A DNA stretch of 43,169 nt from an uncultured Alistipes sp. (GTDB lineage Bacteria > Bacteroidota > Bacteroidia > Bacteroidales > Rikenellaceae): NCBI GenBank assembly GCA_900546005.1, contig URBJ01000007.1:1-43169 (forward strand). The letters run 5' to 3'. Under the pieces are notes generated by a model. That model did not search any database, was not told the DNA's origin, and saw nothing but the letters and a program-made list of their open reading frames with translations. The position numbers were made by a program, and so were the translations under genes. Below, piece after piece: positions 1-9,392 of this stretch. Numbering within the stretch: position 1 is the first letter of the stretch; each line of letters starts with the position of its first letter.

Positions 1-1
1 G

Positions 2-1168
2 CAAACCTTCAAGCAACTGCTGATGGTAGCCGGCTACGATCGCTACTTCCAAATCGTCCGCTGCTTCCGCGATGAGGACTTGCGGGCCGATCGGCAACCC
101 GAATTCACACAGATCGACTGCGAAATGTCGTTCGTCGACCGCGAAGATATTTTGACTACGTTCGAAGGATTGGCAAAACACCTGTTCCGGTCGATTCTCG
201 GAAAAACATTTGAAGGAGACTTCCCGCGCATCACATGGCACGAAGCGATGGCGAAATACGGATCGGACAAACCCGATATTCGTTTCGGCATGACCTTCAA
301 CGACATTACCAAACTGGCTCAGGGCAAGGGATTCGGCGTGTTCGATTCGGCCGAATACATTGGAGCCATTTGTGCGGAGGGTTGTGCTGGCTACACGCGC
401 AAGCAATTGGATGCACTGACCGAATTTGTCAAAAAGCCCCAAATCGGCGCCAAGGGAATGGTATATGTCCGTTGCGAAGCCGACGGCAGCTATAAATCGA
501 GCGTGGACAAATTCTACTCGCAAGAGGATTTGGCACAATGGGCTGCAGCCTGCGGAGCCAAGGCCGGCGACCTGCTGCTGATTCTTTCGGGAGTACGCAA
601 AAATACGTTGAGTGCGATGTGTGAGCTGCGGCTCGAGATGGGAAACCGGTTAGGACTGCGTCCGCACGATCAGTTTGCACCTCTGTGGGTTATCGACTTT
701 CCGTTGCTCGAATGGGACGACGAGACACAACGTTTCTACGCAATGCACCATCCGTTCACCTCGCCCAACAGCGAAGACATCGACCTGTTCGATACCGATC
801 CCGGAAAGATCCGCGCCAACGCATACGATTTCGTAATGAATGGAGTCGAAGTGGGCGGAGGATCGATCCGTATTTTCGACGCAGACTTGCAGGAGAAGAT
901 GTTCAAGGTGCTCGGCTTCTCCAAGGAGGAGGCCGAGAAGCAGTTCGGATTCCTGATCAATGCTTTCAAATACGGCGCACCTCCACACGGTGGAATCGCA
1001 TTCGGGTTCGATCGTTGGTGTGCCCTGTTCGGCGGAGCCGATTCGATCCGCGACTACATTGCCTTCCCGAAAAACAACTCGGGCCGCGACGTGATGATCG
1101 AGTCCCCCTCGACGATCTCCGATGCCCAACTCGAAGAGTTATCCCTGAAAGTCGTAACGAAAGAGTAG
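2..1168 (+). CDS. aspS: Aspartyl-tRNA synthetase, 3' part (5' end outside window)
   Basis: Charges tRNA-Asp with aspartate in the cytoplasm. The reading frame is already open at base 2, so the N-terminal anticodon-binding OB fold and the start of the catalytic core lie upstream of the window. Visible are the class II synthetase motif 2 region ([18 protein letters not shown]), the GAD insertion domain typical of bacterial AspRS in the middle of the fragment, and motif 3 near the end (GIAFGFDRW), followed by the conserved AFPKN stretch. The tail lacks anything unusual. A hairpin with a T-tract follows about 35 bases after the stop, so aspS probably ends its own transcript. Identification is firm; whether the enzyme is discriminating or non-discriminating cannot be judged from this part. 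Confidence 0.97.
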   Translation, partial: QTFKQLLMVAGYDRYFQIVRCFRDEDLRADRQPEFTQIDCEMSFVDREDILTTFEGLAKHLFRSILGKTFEGDFPRITWHEAMAKYGSDKPDIRFGMTFNDITKLAQGKGFGVFDSAEYIGAICAEGCAGYTRKQLDALTEFVKKPQIGAKGMVYVRCEADGSYKSSVDKFYSQEDLAQWAAACGAKAGDLLLILSGVRKNTLSAMCELRLEMGNRLGLRPHDQFAPLWVIDFPLLEWDDETQRFYAMHHPFTSPNSEDIDLFDTDPGKIRANAYDFVMNGVEVGGGSIRIFDADLQEKMFKVLGFSKEEAEKQFGFLINAFKYGAPPHGGIAFGFDRWCALFGGADSIRDYIAFPKNNSGRDVMIESPSTISDAQLEELSLKVVTKE

Positions 1169-1202
1169 TTACTCTGGTAAAATATTACAGCAAGACAAAA
1201 AC

Positions 1203-1236
1203 ATCCCGGAGAGTCCTTTCTTTCCGGGATATTTTT
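1203..1236 (+). terminator. Rho-independent terminator after aspS
   Basis: ATCCCGGA at 1203-1210 pairs perfectly with TCCGGGAT at 1223-1230, with two further possible pairs inside. A short T-run follows directly. It sits between the aspS stop and the GH32 start on the same strand, separating the two transcripts. Confidence 0.8.
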
Positions 1237-1266
1237 ATGTAAATTTACGGGAACAAAACGCACCCC

Positions 1267-2880
1267 ATGAAAACGCGATCGATACTCTTGTCGTTGTGGC
1301 TGCTCGGCTCCACAGCCTTGTCGGCACAATCGGGGAATCCGCCTTCACCCTCTCCCGAACAGTTCAGGCCCCGGATACATTTTTATCCCGAATCGGGGTG
1401 GATGAGCGACCCCAACGGACTGGTCTATCTCGACGGCGAATACCACCTTTGCTACCAGCACATCCCGTTCGACGAAAACGGCAACTTGCCTTGGGGAGAG
1501 ATGTATTGGGGTCACGCCGTCAGCCGCGATCTGCTGAACTGGCAGCACATGCCCATTGCTCTTGCCCCGGACAGTTTGGGGTACATCTTTTCGGGGTGCT
1601 GCGTCGCCGATCTGCACAATACGTCCGGCTTGGGTTCTCCCGGGCAAACACCTCTGCTGGCCATCTTTACCTATTATGATCCGGTAGCCGCAGCCGAAGG
1701 GCGCATCGAAACCCAATCGCAGGGTCTGGCATACAGCCTCGACAAGGGTCGAAGCTGGATCAAATACGACAAAAATCCGATCCTGCCGAATCCGGGCATC
1801 GCCGACTTCCGGGACCCGCATGTATTCTGGCACGAACCGACCCAACGGTGGATCATGATCGTAACCGCCGGGAAAGAGGTACAGCTATATGCCTCCGAGA
1901 ACTGTCTGCAATGGAACGACCTCAGCGCATTCGGAAGCGACAGGGGGTCACACATCGGACCGTGGGAGTGTCCCGATCTGTTCCCGTTGCGGGTAGAGGG
2001 GAGCGGAGAGACGAAATGGGTCCTGTTGGCAAGCGTGGTGAACTTCACCGATTCGCCCGACAAACTCGCTACCGCCACGCAATACTTCATCGGTGATTTC
2101 GACGGCACGAAATTTACCAGCGACCAACGGGATACGCTATGGATCGACTACGGCAAGGATAACTATGCGGGCATCACTTTCGACAACGCCCCGAACGGCC
2201 GGAGAATCTTCGTCGGGTGGATGCACTCGCACCAATATGCCGCCGCTGCCCAATCGTACACGACCCGATCGTGGTCCGGAGCCGCCACATTCCCACGCGA
2301 AATGAGCATTGTCCGCCGCAACGGCACATACAGACTCACCTCACTTCCCGTAAAAGAAATCGCAGAGCTATACGGCCAACAGGTCAAGCTCAAAAAGATC
2401 CGAACCGACAAAACCCTGACACTCTCCGACCGGATTCCGTTCGACAAAGCACCGATTGAGATAAATCTCCAATTCGGAGATACGGAAGCTCCGGATGCAG
2501 CCGCACGTTTCGGTATCCGGCTCAAAAGTCCTTCGGGCGAATACGTCTCGATGGAATACGACAAGAGCAGCAGCACGATGGTAGTCGATCGTTCCCATGC
2601 GACCTACGTTCAGTTTTCCGAACCCTTCTCCTCGATCCAGCGCGTACCGTACCGACCGATAAAGGGTCGGTCGACGTGGAAGATGCTGATCGATGCTGCC
2701 TCGATGGAGCTCTTTGTCGACGACGGCGCACTCGTCTTCACAAACGTATTTTTTCCGGGACAACCGTTCGACACGATAGAGCTTTTCACCGACGGCGGAT
2801 ACGCCACCTTGGAGAAAGGAAAGATCATTCAGTTAAACTCCATCGAATGCCGTCCGGTCTCTTCAACCGGAAACAAATAA
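1267..2880 (+). CDS. Secreted GH32 beta-fructosidase (levanase/inulinase/invertase type)
   Basis: Hydrolyses beta-fructosyl linkages in fructans or sucrose, probably in the periplasm or at the cell surface. Residues 1-20 form a signal peptide (basic start, hydrophobic core, ending near STALSA). The five-bladed propeller follows, with the three GH32 catalytic signatures: the nucleophile motif WMSDPNG (Asp48), the transition-state stabiliser FRDP (Asp183) and the acid/base motif ECPDLF (Glu234). The C-terminal 150 or so residues fit the family's beta-sandwich. The first motif has Ser where most members have Asn (WMNDPNG). No SusC/SusD pair, fructokinase or transporter is adjacent, so this is an isolated fructan gene rather than part of a visible utilisation locus. 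Exo versus endo action and levan versus inulin preference cannot be read from sequence alone. A TAAATTTA box at 1240-1247 is a possible but weak -7 element. Confidence 0.93.
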   Translation: MKTRSILLSLWLLGSTALSAQSGNPPSPSPEQFRPRIHFYPESGWMSDPNGLVYLDGEYHLCYQHIPFDENGNLPWGEMYWGHAVSRDLLNWQHMPIALAPDSLGYIFSGCCVADLHNTSGLGSPGQTPLLAIFTYYDPVAAAEGRIETQSQGLAYSLDKGRSWIKYDKNPILPNPGIADFRDPHVFWHEPTQRWIMIVTAGKEVQLYASENCLQWNDLSAFGSDRGSHIGPWECPDLFPLRVEGSGETKWVLLASVVNFTDSPDKLATATQYFIGDFDGTKFTSDQRDTLWIDYGKDNYAGITFDNAPNGRRIFVGWMHSHQYAAAAQSYTTRSWSGAATFPREMSIVRRNGTYRLTSLPVKEIAELYGQQVKLKKIRTDKTLTLSDRIPFDKAPIEINLQFGDTEAPDAAARFGIRLKSPSGEYVSMEYDKSSSTMVVDRSHATYVQFSEPFSSIQRVPYRPIKGRSTWKMLIDAASMELFVDDGALVFTNVFFPGQPFDTIELFTDGGYATLEKGKIIQLNSIECRPVSSTGNK

Positions 2881-2906
2881 TCGGTCTGACCGACCTCTTT
2901 TTTTAG
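2881..2906 (+). terminator. Probable weak terminator after the GH32 gene
   Basis: A short stem (TCGGT/ACCGA around CTG) immediately after the GH32 stop is followed by a T-rich run ending at about 2905. The stem is only five pairs, so readthrough into the sirtuin gene is plausible. Confidence 0.45.
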
Positions 2907-2929
2907 TTAAAAATCAAAAAACGATCGTC

Positions 2930-3649
2930 ATGAACAAGCAGAAAAAACTCGTAGTCTTCACCGGAGCAGGAATGAGTGCCGACAGCGGTCTGTCGACCTT
3001 TCGGGATTCGGACGGATTGTGGGATAAATACCGCATCGAAGATGTATGCACACCGGAGGCTCTGATCCGGAATCGGGAAACGGTCATCCGCTTTTACAAC
3101 ATACGTCGCAAAGAGCTGCTGACGGTTGAGCCGAATGCAGGACACCGTGCACTGGCCCGTCTGGAACAATATTTCAACACGGAGATCATCACACAGAACA
3201 TCGATGACCTGCACGAGCGGGCCGGAAGCCACCACGTCACCCACCTGCACGGCGAGCTGCGCAAACTCCGCAGCAGCAAAAACGAATCGTTAATCGTTCC
3301 CATCGATGGCTGGGAACAGAAGCTCGACGACCGGGCTCCGGACGGCTCGCCATTGAGGCCATTTGTCGTCTTTTTCGGAGAAGGGGTCCCGATGTTCGAT
3401 CAAGCCACCAAAATCGCTGCTACCGCCGACCTGTTCGTCGTCATAGGCACCTCGCTGGCCGTTTACCCGGCCGCTGCATTGGTCCGCTACATCCGCCCGG
3501 ATATTCCCGTTTTTCTGGTCGATCCGAACCGTCCGGATCTCTCCGGAATCCGCAACCCGTTAGAATATATCCCGATGCGGGCATCGGAAGGGGTTCCCGA
3601 ATTAGTCGACCGCCTGATCAAAGAGTACGGCGTTAGTTCCTCGAACTAA
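2930..3649 (+). CDS. Sir2-family NAD-dependent protein deacylase (sirtuin)
   Basis: Removes acyl groups from lysines, consuming NAD and giving nicotinamide and O-acyl-ADP-ribose. The Rossmann-fold NAD motif GAGMSADSGLSTFRD spans residues 12-26, TQNIDDLHERAG residues 88-99, and the catalytic histidine is His107 in HLHGEL. The CxxC...CxxC zinc ribbon that usually follows this histidine is absent: the segment after HLHGEL contains no cysteine at all. Zinc-less sirtuins of this kind are common in Bacteroidota, so this is a lineage feature rather than damage. Length (239 residues) is normal for a bacterial sirtuin. The gene lies 49 bases after the GH32 gene with a weak terminator between. Substrates (acetyl versus succinyl lysine) are unknown; the usual Tyr/Arg pair of desuccinylases is not clear here. 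Confidence 0.92.
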   Translation: MNKQKKLVVFTGAGMSADSGLSTFRDSDGLWDKYRIEDVCTPEALIRNRETVIRFYNIRRKELLTVEPNAGHRALARLEQYFNTEIITQNIDDLHERAGSHHVTHLHGELRKLRSSKNESLIVPIDGWEQKLDDRAPDGSPLRPFVVFFGEGVPMFDQATKIAATADLFVVIGTSLAVYPAAALVRYIRPDIPVFLVDPNRPDLSGIRNPLEYIPMRASEGVPELVDRLIKEYGVSSSN

Positions 3650-3914
3650 ATCCGACGGAGGAGTGATATGCGACAAATACAGACAAAGGCAGTACTCGCT
3701 AATAACCGGGTAAAATCTACACACTGAAATTCAGATGTAGCTAACCAGATCTACGCGAGACAAAAGCAGCCCGAATAAGACATAGGAGTGAAAGCAGAAA
3801 ACAGATCACGGTGCGCCGAAGTTAAAACGAGGATTGACCGTAAAAACGGCAAGCCGACAAACCACTCAAAAACAGGCTCAACAGATCTGAACAAAAGAGA
3901 TACGGACCGTGTAA
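3650..3914. other. Convergent intergenic region between the sirtuin and maf
   Basis: No gene recognised in these 265 bases. The one clear structure is a bulged hairpin at 3717-3740 (CTACA..CTGAA / TTCAG..TGTAG around a single A), with no T-tract after it. It could help end either transcript but is not a classical terminator. Confidence 0.4.
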
Positions 3915-4505
3915 TCAGATGAACTTTTCCAGACGTGCGATCAGTTTCTGGACAGGCAGTCCCATGACGTTGTAAAAGGAGCCCTCAATCCGCTCGATCC
4001 CGACATACCCGATCCACTCCTGAATGCCATACGCACCAGCCTTGTCATAGGGCTGAAAAGTATCTACATAGTAGCGTATCTCCTCTTCGGTCAACGGTTT
4101 GAACCAAACCTCTGTCCGGGAGTCGAATGTTTCGATTCCGTCGCGACGCCGCAGGGTGACCCCCGTAATGACCCGATGATTCCGACCGGAGAGGTCCCGC
4201 AACATCCCGATCGCCCCTTCACGACCGGAGGGTTTGCCCAATATGCGATCTTGAAGCAAAACGACCGTATCAGCCGTAATCAATACTTCGCCGTCGGACA
4301 ACTCTCTGGGAAAGGACTCCGATTTCAGACGTGAGAGGTAGGCCGCAACCTCATCGGCCGGCAGATCGTCGGGATAGCGCTCGTCGACCTCATAATTATC
4401 GGCCAAGGTAAATTGCAGTCCACAACCGGTCAGCAACTCTCTCCTGCGCGGAGAGTGACTCGCCAAAATTAACCGGCAGCCGCTCAATCGATCCAAAAAC
4501 AACAT
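3915..4505 (-). CDS. maf: Maf-family nucleoside triphosphate pyrophosphatase
   Basis: Hydrolyses nucleoside triphosphates (dTTP/UTP type or modified nucleotides) to the monophosphate plus pyrophosphate, a house-cleaning and division-linked role. The N-terminal signature ILASHSPRRRELL and the central ADTVV motif with its conserved Asp are both present, and 196 residues is the usual family length. The start is placed at 4505 rather than at an in-frame start codon at 4589. A GGGAGG ribosome-binding site lies just upstream of 4505, and a perfect TATCTTTG promoter box lies at 4571-4564, downstream of the longer start. The encoded leader of the longer form also matches nothing in the family. Standing alone on the minus strand, it ends convergent with the sirtuin. 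Confidence 0.93.
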   Translation of the reverse strand: MLFLDRLSGCRLILASHSPRRRELLTGCGLQFTLADNYEVDERYPDDLPADEVAAYLSRLKSESFPRELSDGEVLITADTVVLLQDRILGKPSGREGAIGMLRDLSGRNHRVITGVTLRRRDGIETFDSRTEVWFKPLTEEEIRYYVDTFQPYDKAGAYGIQEWIGYVGIERIEGSFYNVMGLPVQKLIARLEKFI

Positions 4506-4563
4506 CGCTTTTCCTCCCAATATTTTTATATAGATTGCCCCACAGCCATGGGTTACGTCATGA

Positions 4564-4571
4564 CAAAGATA
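4564..4571 (-). promoter_or_regulatory. Bacteroidota-type -7 box for maf
   Basis: On the minus strand 4571-4564 reads TATCTTTG, matching TAnnTTTG exactly. It gives a leader of about 50 bases to the maf start at 4505. No good -33 TTTG is seen. Confidence 0.6.
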
Positions 4572-4672
4572 GCAAAATCCTCGAATCATAACTGGTACAG
4601 GACCAAGATTTCTCAGCTTCTATCGGAACAACAGGGCGGGAAAAGAGCGACGACACACAGCTTCCCCCGCAG

Positions 4673-5401
4673 TTACATCCGGCGATAAAGCCGTTCGGGT
4701 ATCCACCGAAGCAACAGGCCTACGATACGCCATCGGGGTGTAACGTATTGGACCGCACGACGAGCCTCTATCGCCTTGCAAATACACCGTGCGGCCTCTT
4801 CTGTCGAAGCGATCCAGAAGTGCCCCTCCCCTTTCATCATCGCCGTGCGGACCGACCCCGGACGCAGATCGACAATCCGAATCGGCAACTTTTGATAAAA
4901 GGCCTTTTGGCGCAATCCCTCCAAATAGTTGATCTGATAGGCTTTCGAGGCAGCATAGGAGGGTGCCGTACGGCTGCCTCGCAATCCCATTACGGATGTA
5001 ATCGCAGCCAAGCAACCCCCACCGCGCTGTTCGAAATAGCGATACGCCCAATCCATCACCCGTGTAAATCCAGCCACATTGACCCGATTGGTCGCCTCTT
5101 CGAGCCGGTAATCCAACGCATCGTTCAGCTCGCCGGTCCCGGCACAAAACAGGATCAGTTCGGGCGATCCGAGCCGCTCAGCCAATTTCTCGAGCCGCTC
5201 GCACACACCAGCATCCTCTACATCAAGTACCTCCGTTTCATAACGATCCGGATCGGTTTGTGCCAGCTCTAGAAGCAATTCCTCCCGACGTCCGGCGATA
5301 CCGACCCGATATCCCGCAGCCGCCAACCGCACAGCAACAGCCTGCCCAATCCCTGAAGTTGCGCCAATGACTATGGCCGCACGCATTACATTTTGTTCCA
5401 T
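4673..5401 (-). CDS. Short-chain dehydrogenase/reductase (SDR), substrate unknown
   Basis: Classical SDR of 242 residues. The NAD(P) motif is TSGIGQA near residue 15, the structural motif around CAGTG is at about residue 90, the catalytic Ser lies in AITSVMG, and YAASK carries the catalytic Tyr and Lys. An Arg-rich segment GRREELL after the second beta-strand suggests NADP preference. The C-terminus (about residues 215-242) is basic and hydrophobic and could associate with membrane, as in some SDRs. It follows the Crp-like regulator on the same strand with 64 bases between them and has its own probable promoter, so the regulator may or may not control it. The substrate cannot be deduced. Confidence 0.88.
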   Translation of the reverse strand: MEQNVMRAAIVIGATSGIGQAVAVRLAAAGYRVGIAGRREELLLELAQTDPDRYETEVLDVEDAGVCERLEKLAERLGSPELILFCAGTGELNDALDYRLEEATNRVNVAGFTRVMDWAYRYFEQRGGGCLAAITSVMGLRGSRTAPSYAASKAYQINYLEGLRQKAFYQKLPIRIVDLRPGSVRTAMMKGEGHFWIASTEEAARCICKAIEARRAVQYVTPRWRIVGLLLRWIPERLYRRM

Positions 5402-5425
5402 AACAATACGCTATTTGATTCGGGA

Positions 5426-5433
5426 CAAAAGTA
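5426..5433 (-). promoter_or_regulatory. Probable -7 box for the SDR gene
   Basis: Minus strand 5433-5426 reads TACTTTTG, an exact TAnnTTTG match, about 25 bases upstream of the SDR start codon. No clear -33 partner is seen. Confidence 0.5.
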
Positions 5434-5465
5434 CGGTCAAAAGGCAAGAAGATTCTTGAACCGGT

Positions 5466-6041
5466 TCAAGACTTTTTGGAGGATAATCGACGCCGGATGT
5501 GGCTGATCGTTTCGGGCGTCACACCTATAAACGAAGCCAGCTCTTTGAGCGAAATCGCCTCTTTCAGATCGGGATAGCGGCACAAAAGACTCAGATAATG
5601 CTCTTCCGGAGTTTTGGTATAGCAATCGAGCAGGCGATCATACACAACGACGAAAAGCTCTTCGGCCGCACGACGTCCGAGACGTTGGTTTTCAGCATTT
5701 TCGTCCCAATAGCGCATAATCCGGTCGACCGGCAGCCGAAAGCCGGCAACCTCCGTAGCCGCACAAATCTCAACTACAGCCGGGGTTCCAACCAAATAGG
5801 AGCGGTAGTCGCAGGCATACTCACCGGCAAACGTAAAGCCCACCACGTGTGATTCGCCCCGGTCATCGGAACATGTATGTCGGAAAATTCCTTTTTCGAC
5901 ATAAACGATCCACCGCACCGACTCCCCACTATACTGAAAAACCTCGCCCCGTCTCCACCGACACGCTTCGCCCTCCTCCTCGAAGAGTTTTTTCAGAACG
6001 AGAAGCTCCGCAGCGTCGGCATATCGGTTGAAACTGCTCAT
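5466..6041 (-). CDS. Crp/Fnr-family transcriptional regulator
   Basis: A 191-residue regulator with an N-terminal cyclic-nucleotide-binding beta-roll (roughly residues 20-115) and a C-terminal winged helix-turn-helix, clearest at SLKELASFIGVTPETISHIR near residue 165. The cAMP-pocket signature (RxSA around an invariant Glu) is not evident and the four iron-sulfur cysteines of Fnr are absent. The ligand may therefore be something else or none, as in most Bacteroidota members of this family. It lies directly upstream of the SDR gene on the same strand, the likeliest local target by position. Target and signal are not shown by the sequence. Confidence 0.9.
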   Translation of the reverse strand: MSSFNRYADAAELLVLKKLFEEEGEACRWRRGEVFQYSGESVRWIVYVEKGIFRHTCSDDRGESHVVGFTFAGEYACDYRSYLVGTPAVVEICAATEVAGFRLPVDRIMRYWDENAENQRLGRRAAEELFVVVYDRLLDCYTKTPEEHYLSLLCRYPDLKEAISLKELASFIGVTPETISHIRRRLSSKKS

Positions 6042-6107
6042 CCTTCAACAAAAGAAACAATATGAATAGAGTACGGAATAATACGAATTGCAAGGAAAGC
6101 GCCACAC

Positions 6108-6731
6108 CTATTTAATATCGAAATCGAGCAACTGCCGCCCTTCGAGCGAGGCACGGATCCGGTCTCCGGGCCGTACGGGCCCTACCCCGACGGGTGTACC
6201 CGTGTAGAGCAGGTCACCGATCTTCAACGTAACAAAACGAGAGACGTATGCGATCAAACGGTTCACGCCGAAGATCATTTGCGAAGTGTCGCCCTGCTGT
6301 CTCAACTCGTCGTTCAGCGACATGCTGAAGTGCAACCGCTGCACATCGCCGCCCAACTCCGACAACGGAATGAACTCCGGAGAGAGAGCCGCCGAATAGT
6401 CGAACGCCTTCGCCCGCTCCCACGGCAATCCCTTTGCGATACACTCCCGTTGGAGGTCGCGCGCTGTAAAGTCAATTCCTAACCCCACTTCATCGTAATA
6501 GCGTGAAGCGAAACGCTCCTCGATCGCACGCCCTACCCGATTGATCCGCACGACGAGTTCTGTCTCATAATGCACCTCATTGCTGAACGAGGGGACGTAA
6601 AACGGATCGTTGTTCCGCAGCAACGCCGTATCGGGTTTCATAAAGAACTGGGGCTCCGACGGGAGCTCCCGAGTATGATCCAGCTCGACGACATGAGCCG
6701 CATAGTTTCGTCCGATACAAATGATTTTCAT
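6108..6731 (-). CDS. Fumarylacetoacetate hydrolase (FAH) family protein
   Basis: Small (207-residue) single-domain member of the FAH superfamily, which includes acylpyruvate hydrolases and oxaloacetate decarboxylases (FAHD1 type). The metal-binding acids are in HYETELVV (two Glu) and GIDFTARDLQ (Asp), and the C-terminal TGTPVGVGPV loop is conserved. The start codon overlaps the lpxB stop by four bases (ATGA), so it is translated as the last gene of the MBL-FkbM-trmD-lpxB operon. Nothing in this neighbourhood points to aromatic catabolism. A house-cleaning activity on acylpyruvate or oxaloacetate is the likelier role, but that is inference. Confidence 0.9.
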   Translation of the reverse strand: MKIICIGRNYAAHVVELDHTRELPSEPQFFMKPDTALLRNNDPFYVPSFSNEVHYETELVVRINRVGRAIEERFASRYYDEVGLGIDFTARDLQRECIAKGLPWERAKAFDYSAALSPEFIPLSELGGDVQRLHFSMSLNDELRQQGDTSQMIFGVNRLIAYVSRFVTLKIGDLLYTGTPVGVGPVRPGDRIRASLEGRQLLDFDIK

Positions 6732-7867
6732 CGTCCTTTCTCCTCCCGTAACAGTTCAACCATCCGTTTCCCGAAGCGATGCGACGCCCCGGCATCACCG
6801 ATCAACCGGCGCAACTCCGCATAATCGGCCTGCATCCGATCGTGCTTTTTACCTCCCGGCAGAATATCTCGAAGCTCCTGCGTGGCATTGGGCATATTCA
6901 TCTGGAACTGCAACAGTTCCCGCACACATTCACGCCGCAGCACCAAGTTGACCAACGACACATACGGAATCTTCAAAAACATCTTTCCGATCAGCATCGT
7001 AGGCAGGTCGCGCCGGTAGCACACCATTTCGGGTACTCCCAGCAGAGCCGTCTCGAGGGTTGCGGTTCCGGAGGTCACCACCGCCGCCTCGCTGATCGAC
7101 AACAGTTCATAGGTCCTATCACAGACATAGCGCACGTCGCTCCCCTCCAAATAGGGTTTGTAGACCTCCCTGTCGAGCCACGATACGCCGGCCACGACGA
7201 ACTGATACTGAGGAAACTCGCGCGAAAGATCCACCATAAACGGCAGGTTATACTTGATCTCTGACCGACGGCTGCCCGCCAACAGGGCAATGATCGGCCG
7301 CTCATCCAACGCATGCTCCTGCACAAATGCTTCGCGTGTCGGCAGTGACACCTTCCGCTCCTCGATCGAGTCCATCAACGGATTGCCCATATAGATCGCC
7401 TCGACACCGTGTTTACGGAAATAGTCGGGTTCGAACGGAAAGATCACGAACAACCGGTCGACATACCGGCGTATCTTTTTCACACGCCCCTCCTTCCATG
7501 CCCACACTTTCGGTGCAATATAGTAGTAGGTCGGAATGCCCGACTCCTTGGCAAATCGGGCCATCCGCAGATTGAATCCGGCATAGTCGATCAGGATCAG
7601 TACATCGGGACGATAATCGGCTACATCCTTTTTGCACATATCGATCTGCTTCAGAATTGTTCGGGCATTCCGCGCGATCTCGACGAAGCCCATGAACGAA
7701 GCCTTCTTGTAGTGCATGGCCAAGTTTTCCACCCCACCGACGGCAGCCATCTTGTCGCCGCCCCAGAAACGGAACTCGGCCTGCGGATCGGCCTCCAAAA
7801 TCCCCTTCATCAGGTTCGACCCGTGCAGATCACCCGACGCCTCGCCTGCTATCAGATAATATCTCAT
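6728..7867 (-). CDS. lpxB: Lipid-A-disaccharide synthase
   Basis: GT19 glycosyltransferase that joins UDP-2,3-diacylglucosamine and lipid X to form the lipid A disaccharide at the inner face of the inner membrane. The N-terminal GEASGDLHG signature, the conserved YYIAPKVWAWKEGR stretch and the C-terminal nucleotide-binding region (SGTATLETALLGVPEMVCYR) are all intact. Length 379 is normal. It sits 12 bases after trmD and overlaps the FAH gene, inside a compact minus-strand operon. Lipid A modification is also encoded at 16610-18346, a separate locus. Confidence 0.97.
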   Translation of the reverse strand: MRYYLIAGEASGDLHGSNLMKGILEADPQAEFRFWGGDKMAAVGGVENLAMHYKKASFMGFVEIARNARTILKQIDMCKKDVADYRPDVLILIDYAGFNLRMARFAKESGIPTYYYIAPKVWAWKEGRVKKIRRYVDRLFVIFPFEPDYFRKHGVEAIYMGNPLMDSIEERKVSLPTREAFVQEHALDERPIIALLAGSRRSEIKYNLPFMVDLSREFPQYQFVVAGVSWLDREVYKPYLEGSDVRYVCDRTYELLSISEAAVVTSGTATLETALLGVPEMVCYRRDLPTMLIGKMFLKIPYVSLVNLVLRRECVRELLQFQMNMPNATQELRDILPGGKKHDRMQADYAELRRLIGDAGASHRFGKRMVELLREEKGR

Positions 7868-7879
7868 AACGTTCGTTGT

Positions 7880-8602
7880 TTATCTCTTTTCCTCTACCGG
7901 TGATACTCCGACGGAATCTTCCAGCTGATCCTGCAGCAGGTCGGGACGCAGACGTTCGGTCCGTTCCCAAGATTGGCGTTCCTGCCACTTTTCGATCTCC
8001 GCAAAATTTCCCGACAGCAGCACATCGGGCACACGCCACCCCCGGAACTCGGCCGGACGCGTATATACGGGCGGAGCCAACAGATTGTCCTGAAAGCAGT
8101 CGGTCAGCGCCGACGCCTCATCTCCGATCGCCCCCGGTATGATCCGAACCACACTGTCGGCAATAATAGCCGCAGCAAGTTCACCACCGGTCAATACATA
8201 ATCTCCGATCGAGATCTCCCGCGTAATCAGATGTTCGCGTACCCGGTAATCGACTCCCTTGTAGTGTCCGCACAGGATAATGATGTTCTCGAGGGTCGAC
8301 AGCCGGTTGGCTTCGTGCTGATCGTAACGCACTCCATCGGGCGACGTATAGAGAATCTCATCGTAGGTACGTTCAGCCTGCAAAGCCTCCACACAACGGA
8401 AAATCGGTTCGGGCTTCATCACCATTCCGGCCTCACCGCCGAACGGATAGTCATCCACCTGATGGTGTTTGTCATAGGTGTAATCCCGGATATTGTGCAC
8501 ATGGATCTCGACCAACCCCTTCTTCTGGGCCCGTTTCAGTATCGACTCGTTCAGCGGACTGACCAACAGCTCCGGCACAACCGTAAGAATGTCTATGCGC
8601 AT
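7880..8602 (-). CDS. trmD: tRNA (guanine-37-N1)-methyltransferase
   Basis: SPOUT-class enzyme placing m1G at position 37 of tRNAs that read CNN/CGG codons, preventing +1 frameshifts. The substrate loop [13 protein letters not shown] and the trefoil-knot SAM-binding elements [12 protein letters not shown] and [15 protein letters not shown] are complete. 240 residues is the normal length. Its start overlaps the end of the FkbM-type gene by ten bases. In many bacteria trmD is with rpsP, rimM and rplS; here it is instead with lipid and envelope genes, as in other Bacteroidota. Confidence 0.97.
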   Translation of the reverse strand: MRIDILTVVPELLVSPLNESILKRAQKKGLVEIHVHNIRDYTYDKHHQVDDYPFGGEAGMVMKPEPIFRCVEALQAERTYDEILYTSPDGVRYDQHEANRLSTLENIIILCGHYKGVDYRVREHLITREISIGDYVLTGGELAAAIIADSVVRIIPGAIGDEASALTDCFQDNLLAPPVYTRPAEFRGWRVPDVLLSGNFAEIEKWQERQSWERTERLRPDLLQDQLEDSVGVSPVEEKR

Positions 8603-9378
8603 GGTTCAATCCACTTTTCGTACGGTTTCACCTTCGAACCGTGTATAAAAATGATATCTTTTTCGGAGTGCCCGGCATCCGGTACCAAACGCCCATTCTG
8701 TAACGTGAAGTCCACGTACCCTATCTCCCTGAAAAACGCGAGCATCGCCACGCGAGTCTTTCCACCCGTTTCGACCAGCACCGTCGGCCGAAAGCGTTCG
8801 ATCAGGGGTTTCATTTCGGGCAGTACCACCCCTTCGTATCCTTCGATATCGCACTTGATCAGGTCCAAACGCGTCAGATCGGCAAACAGCTGACTGCCTC
8901 GACGCATTTCGGCCTCGAACTCCATCAGTTGAAGCCCTTCGGTCGGACGGTCCACTACGAAATTCTGCCCCGTTCCGAAGTAACCGTTACGATCCACCGT
9001 TCCGTTTCCCATCCGGATCCGTTTATCCTCCGCCCCCAACGCACAGGCCAGAATCTCCACGTTCCGGAACCGCCGCAAATTGTGCTCCAAAACCCGACGA
9101 ATCGGGGCAACAGGCTCTACGGCATACACCTTGCCAGAGGATCCGGTCAGCCGGGCCATCGCATAGGAGTAATAGCCCAAATTGGCCCCGATATCGATCA
9201 CCGTATCACCCGGAGCGATCAAATATTTCAGAAACCGTGGATACTCGTATGCAGCCGCATGCGGAGAGAGTCCCAAGCGATACCCCCACAAATAGGCTCC
9301 GCTCAGCACCTTCAGATAGTTCTCCAGCGAAAGGCTCCGATAGAGCATCCGACGAATACACGTTCCGATCTTTCCCAT
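8593..9378 (-). CDS. FkbM-family SAM-dependent methyltransferase
   Basis: Class I methyltransferase of the FkbM family, members of which O-methylate sugars or polyketides. The SAM-binding motif [14 protein letters not shown] lies near residue 60. The later acidic [12 protein letters not shown] and PTVLVETGG motifs are typical of the family. The first in-frame start in this frame is TTG at 9399, inside the end of the MBL gene. I prefer ATG at 9378, 14 bases past the MBL stop. Position in an operon with lpxB suggests an envelope glycan or LPS sugar target, but that rests on neighbourhood only. No signal peptide. Confidence 0.88.
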   Translation of the reverse strand: MGKIGTCIRRMLYRSLSLENYLKVLSGAYLWGYRLGLSPHAAAYEYPRFLKYLIAPGDTVIDIGANLGYYSYAMARLTGSSGKVYAVEPVAPIRRVLEHNLRRFRNVEILACALGAEDKRIRMGNGTVDRNGYFGTGQNFVVDRPTEGLQLMEFEAEMRRGSQLFADLTRLDLIKCDIEGYEGVVLPEMKPLIERFRPTVLVETGGKTRVAMLAFFREIGYVDFTLQNGRLVPDAGHSEKDIIFIHGSKVKPYEKWIEPCA

Positions 9379-9392
9379 ATCCGTGTCTACTG

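Noticed and set aside
3650..3914. Possible tRNA or small RNA between the sirtuin and maf
   Set aside because: No cloverleaf or T-arm sequence is seen; only one bulged hairpin.
7868..7876. AACGTTCGT between lpxB and trmD, similar to Mpi inversion sites
   Set aside because: A single imperfect copy without an inverted partner enclosing a promoter; likely chance.
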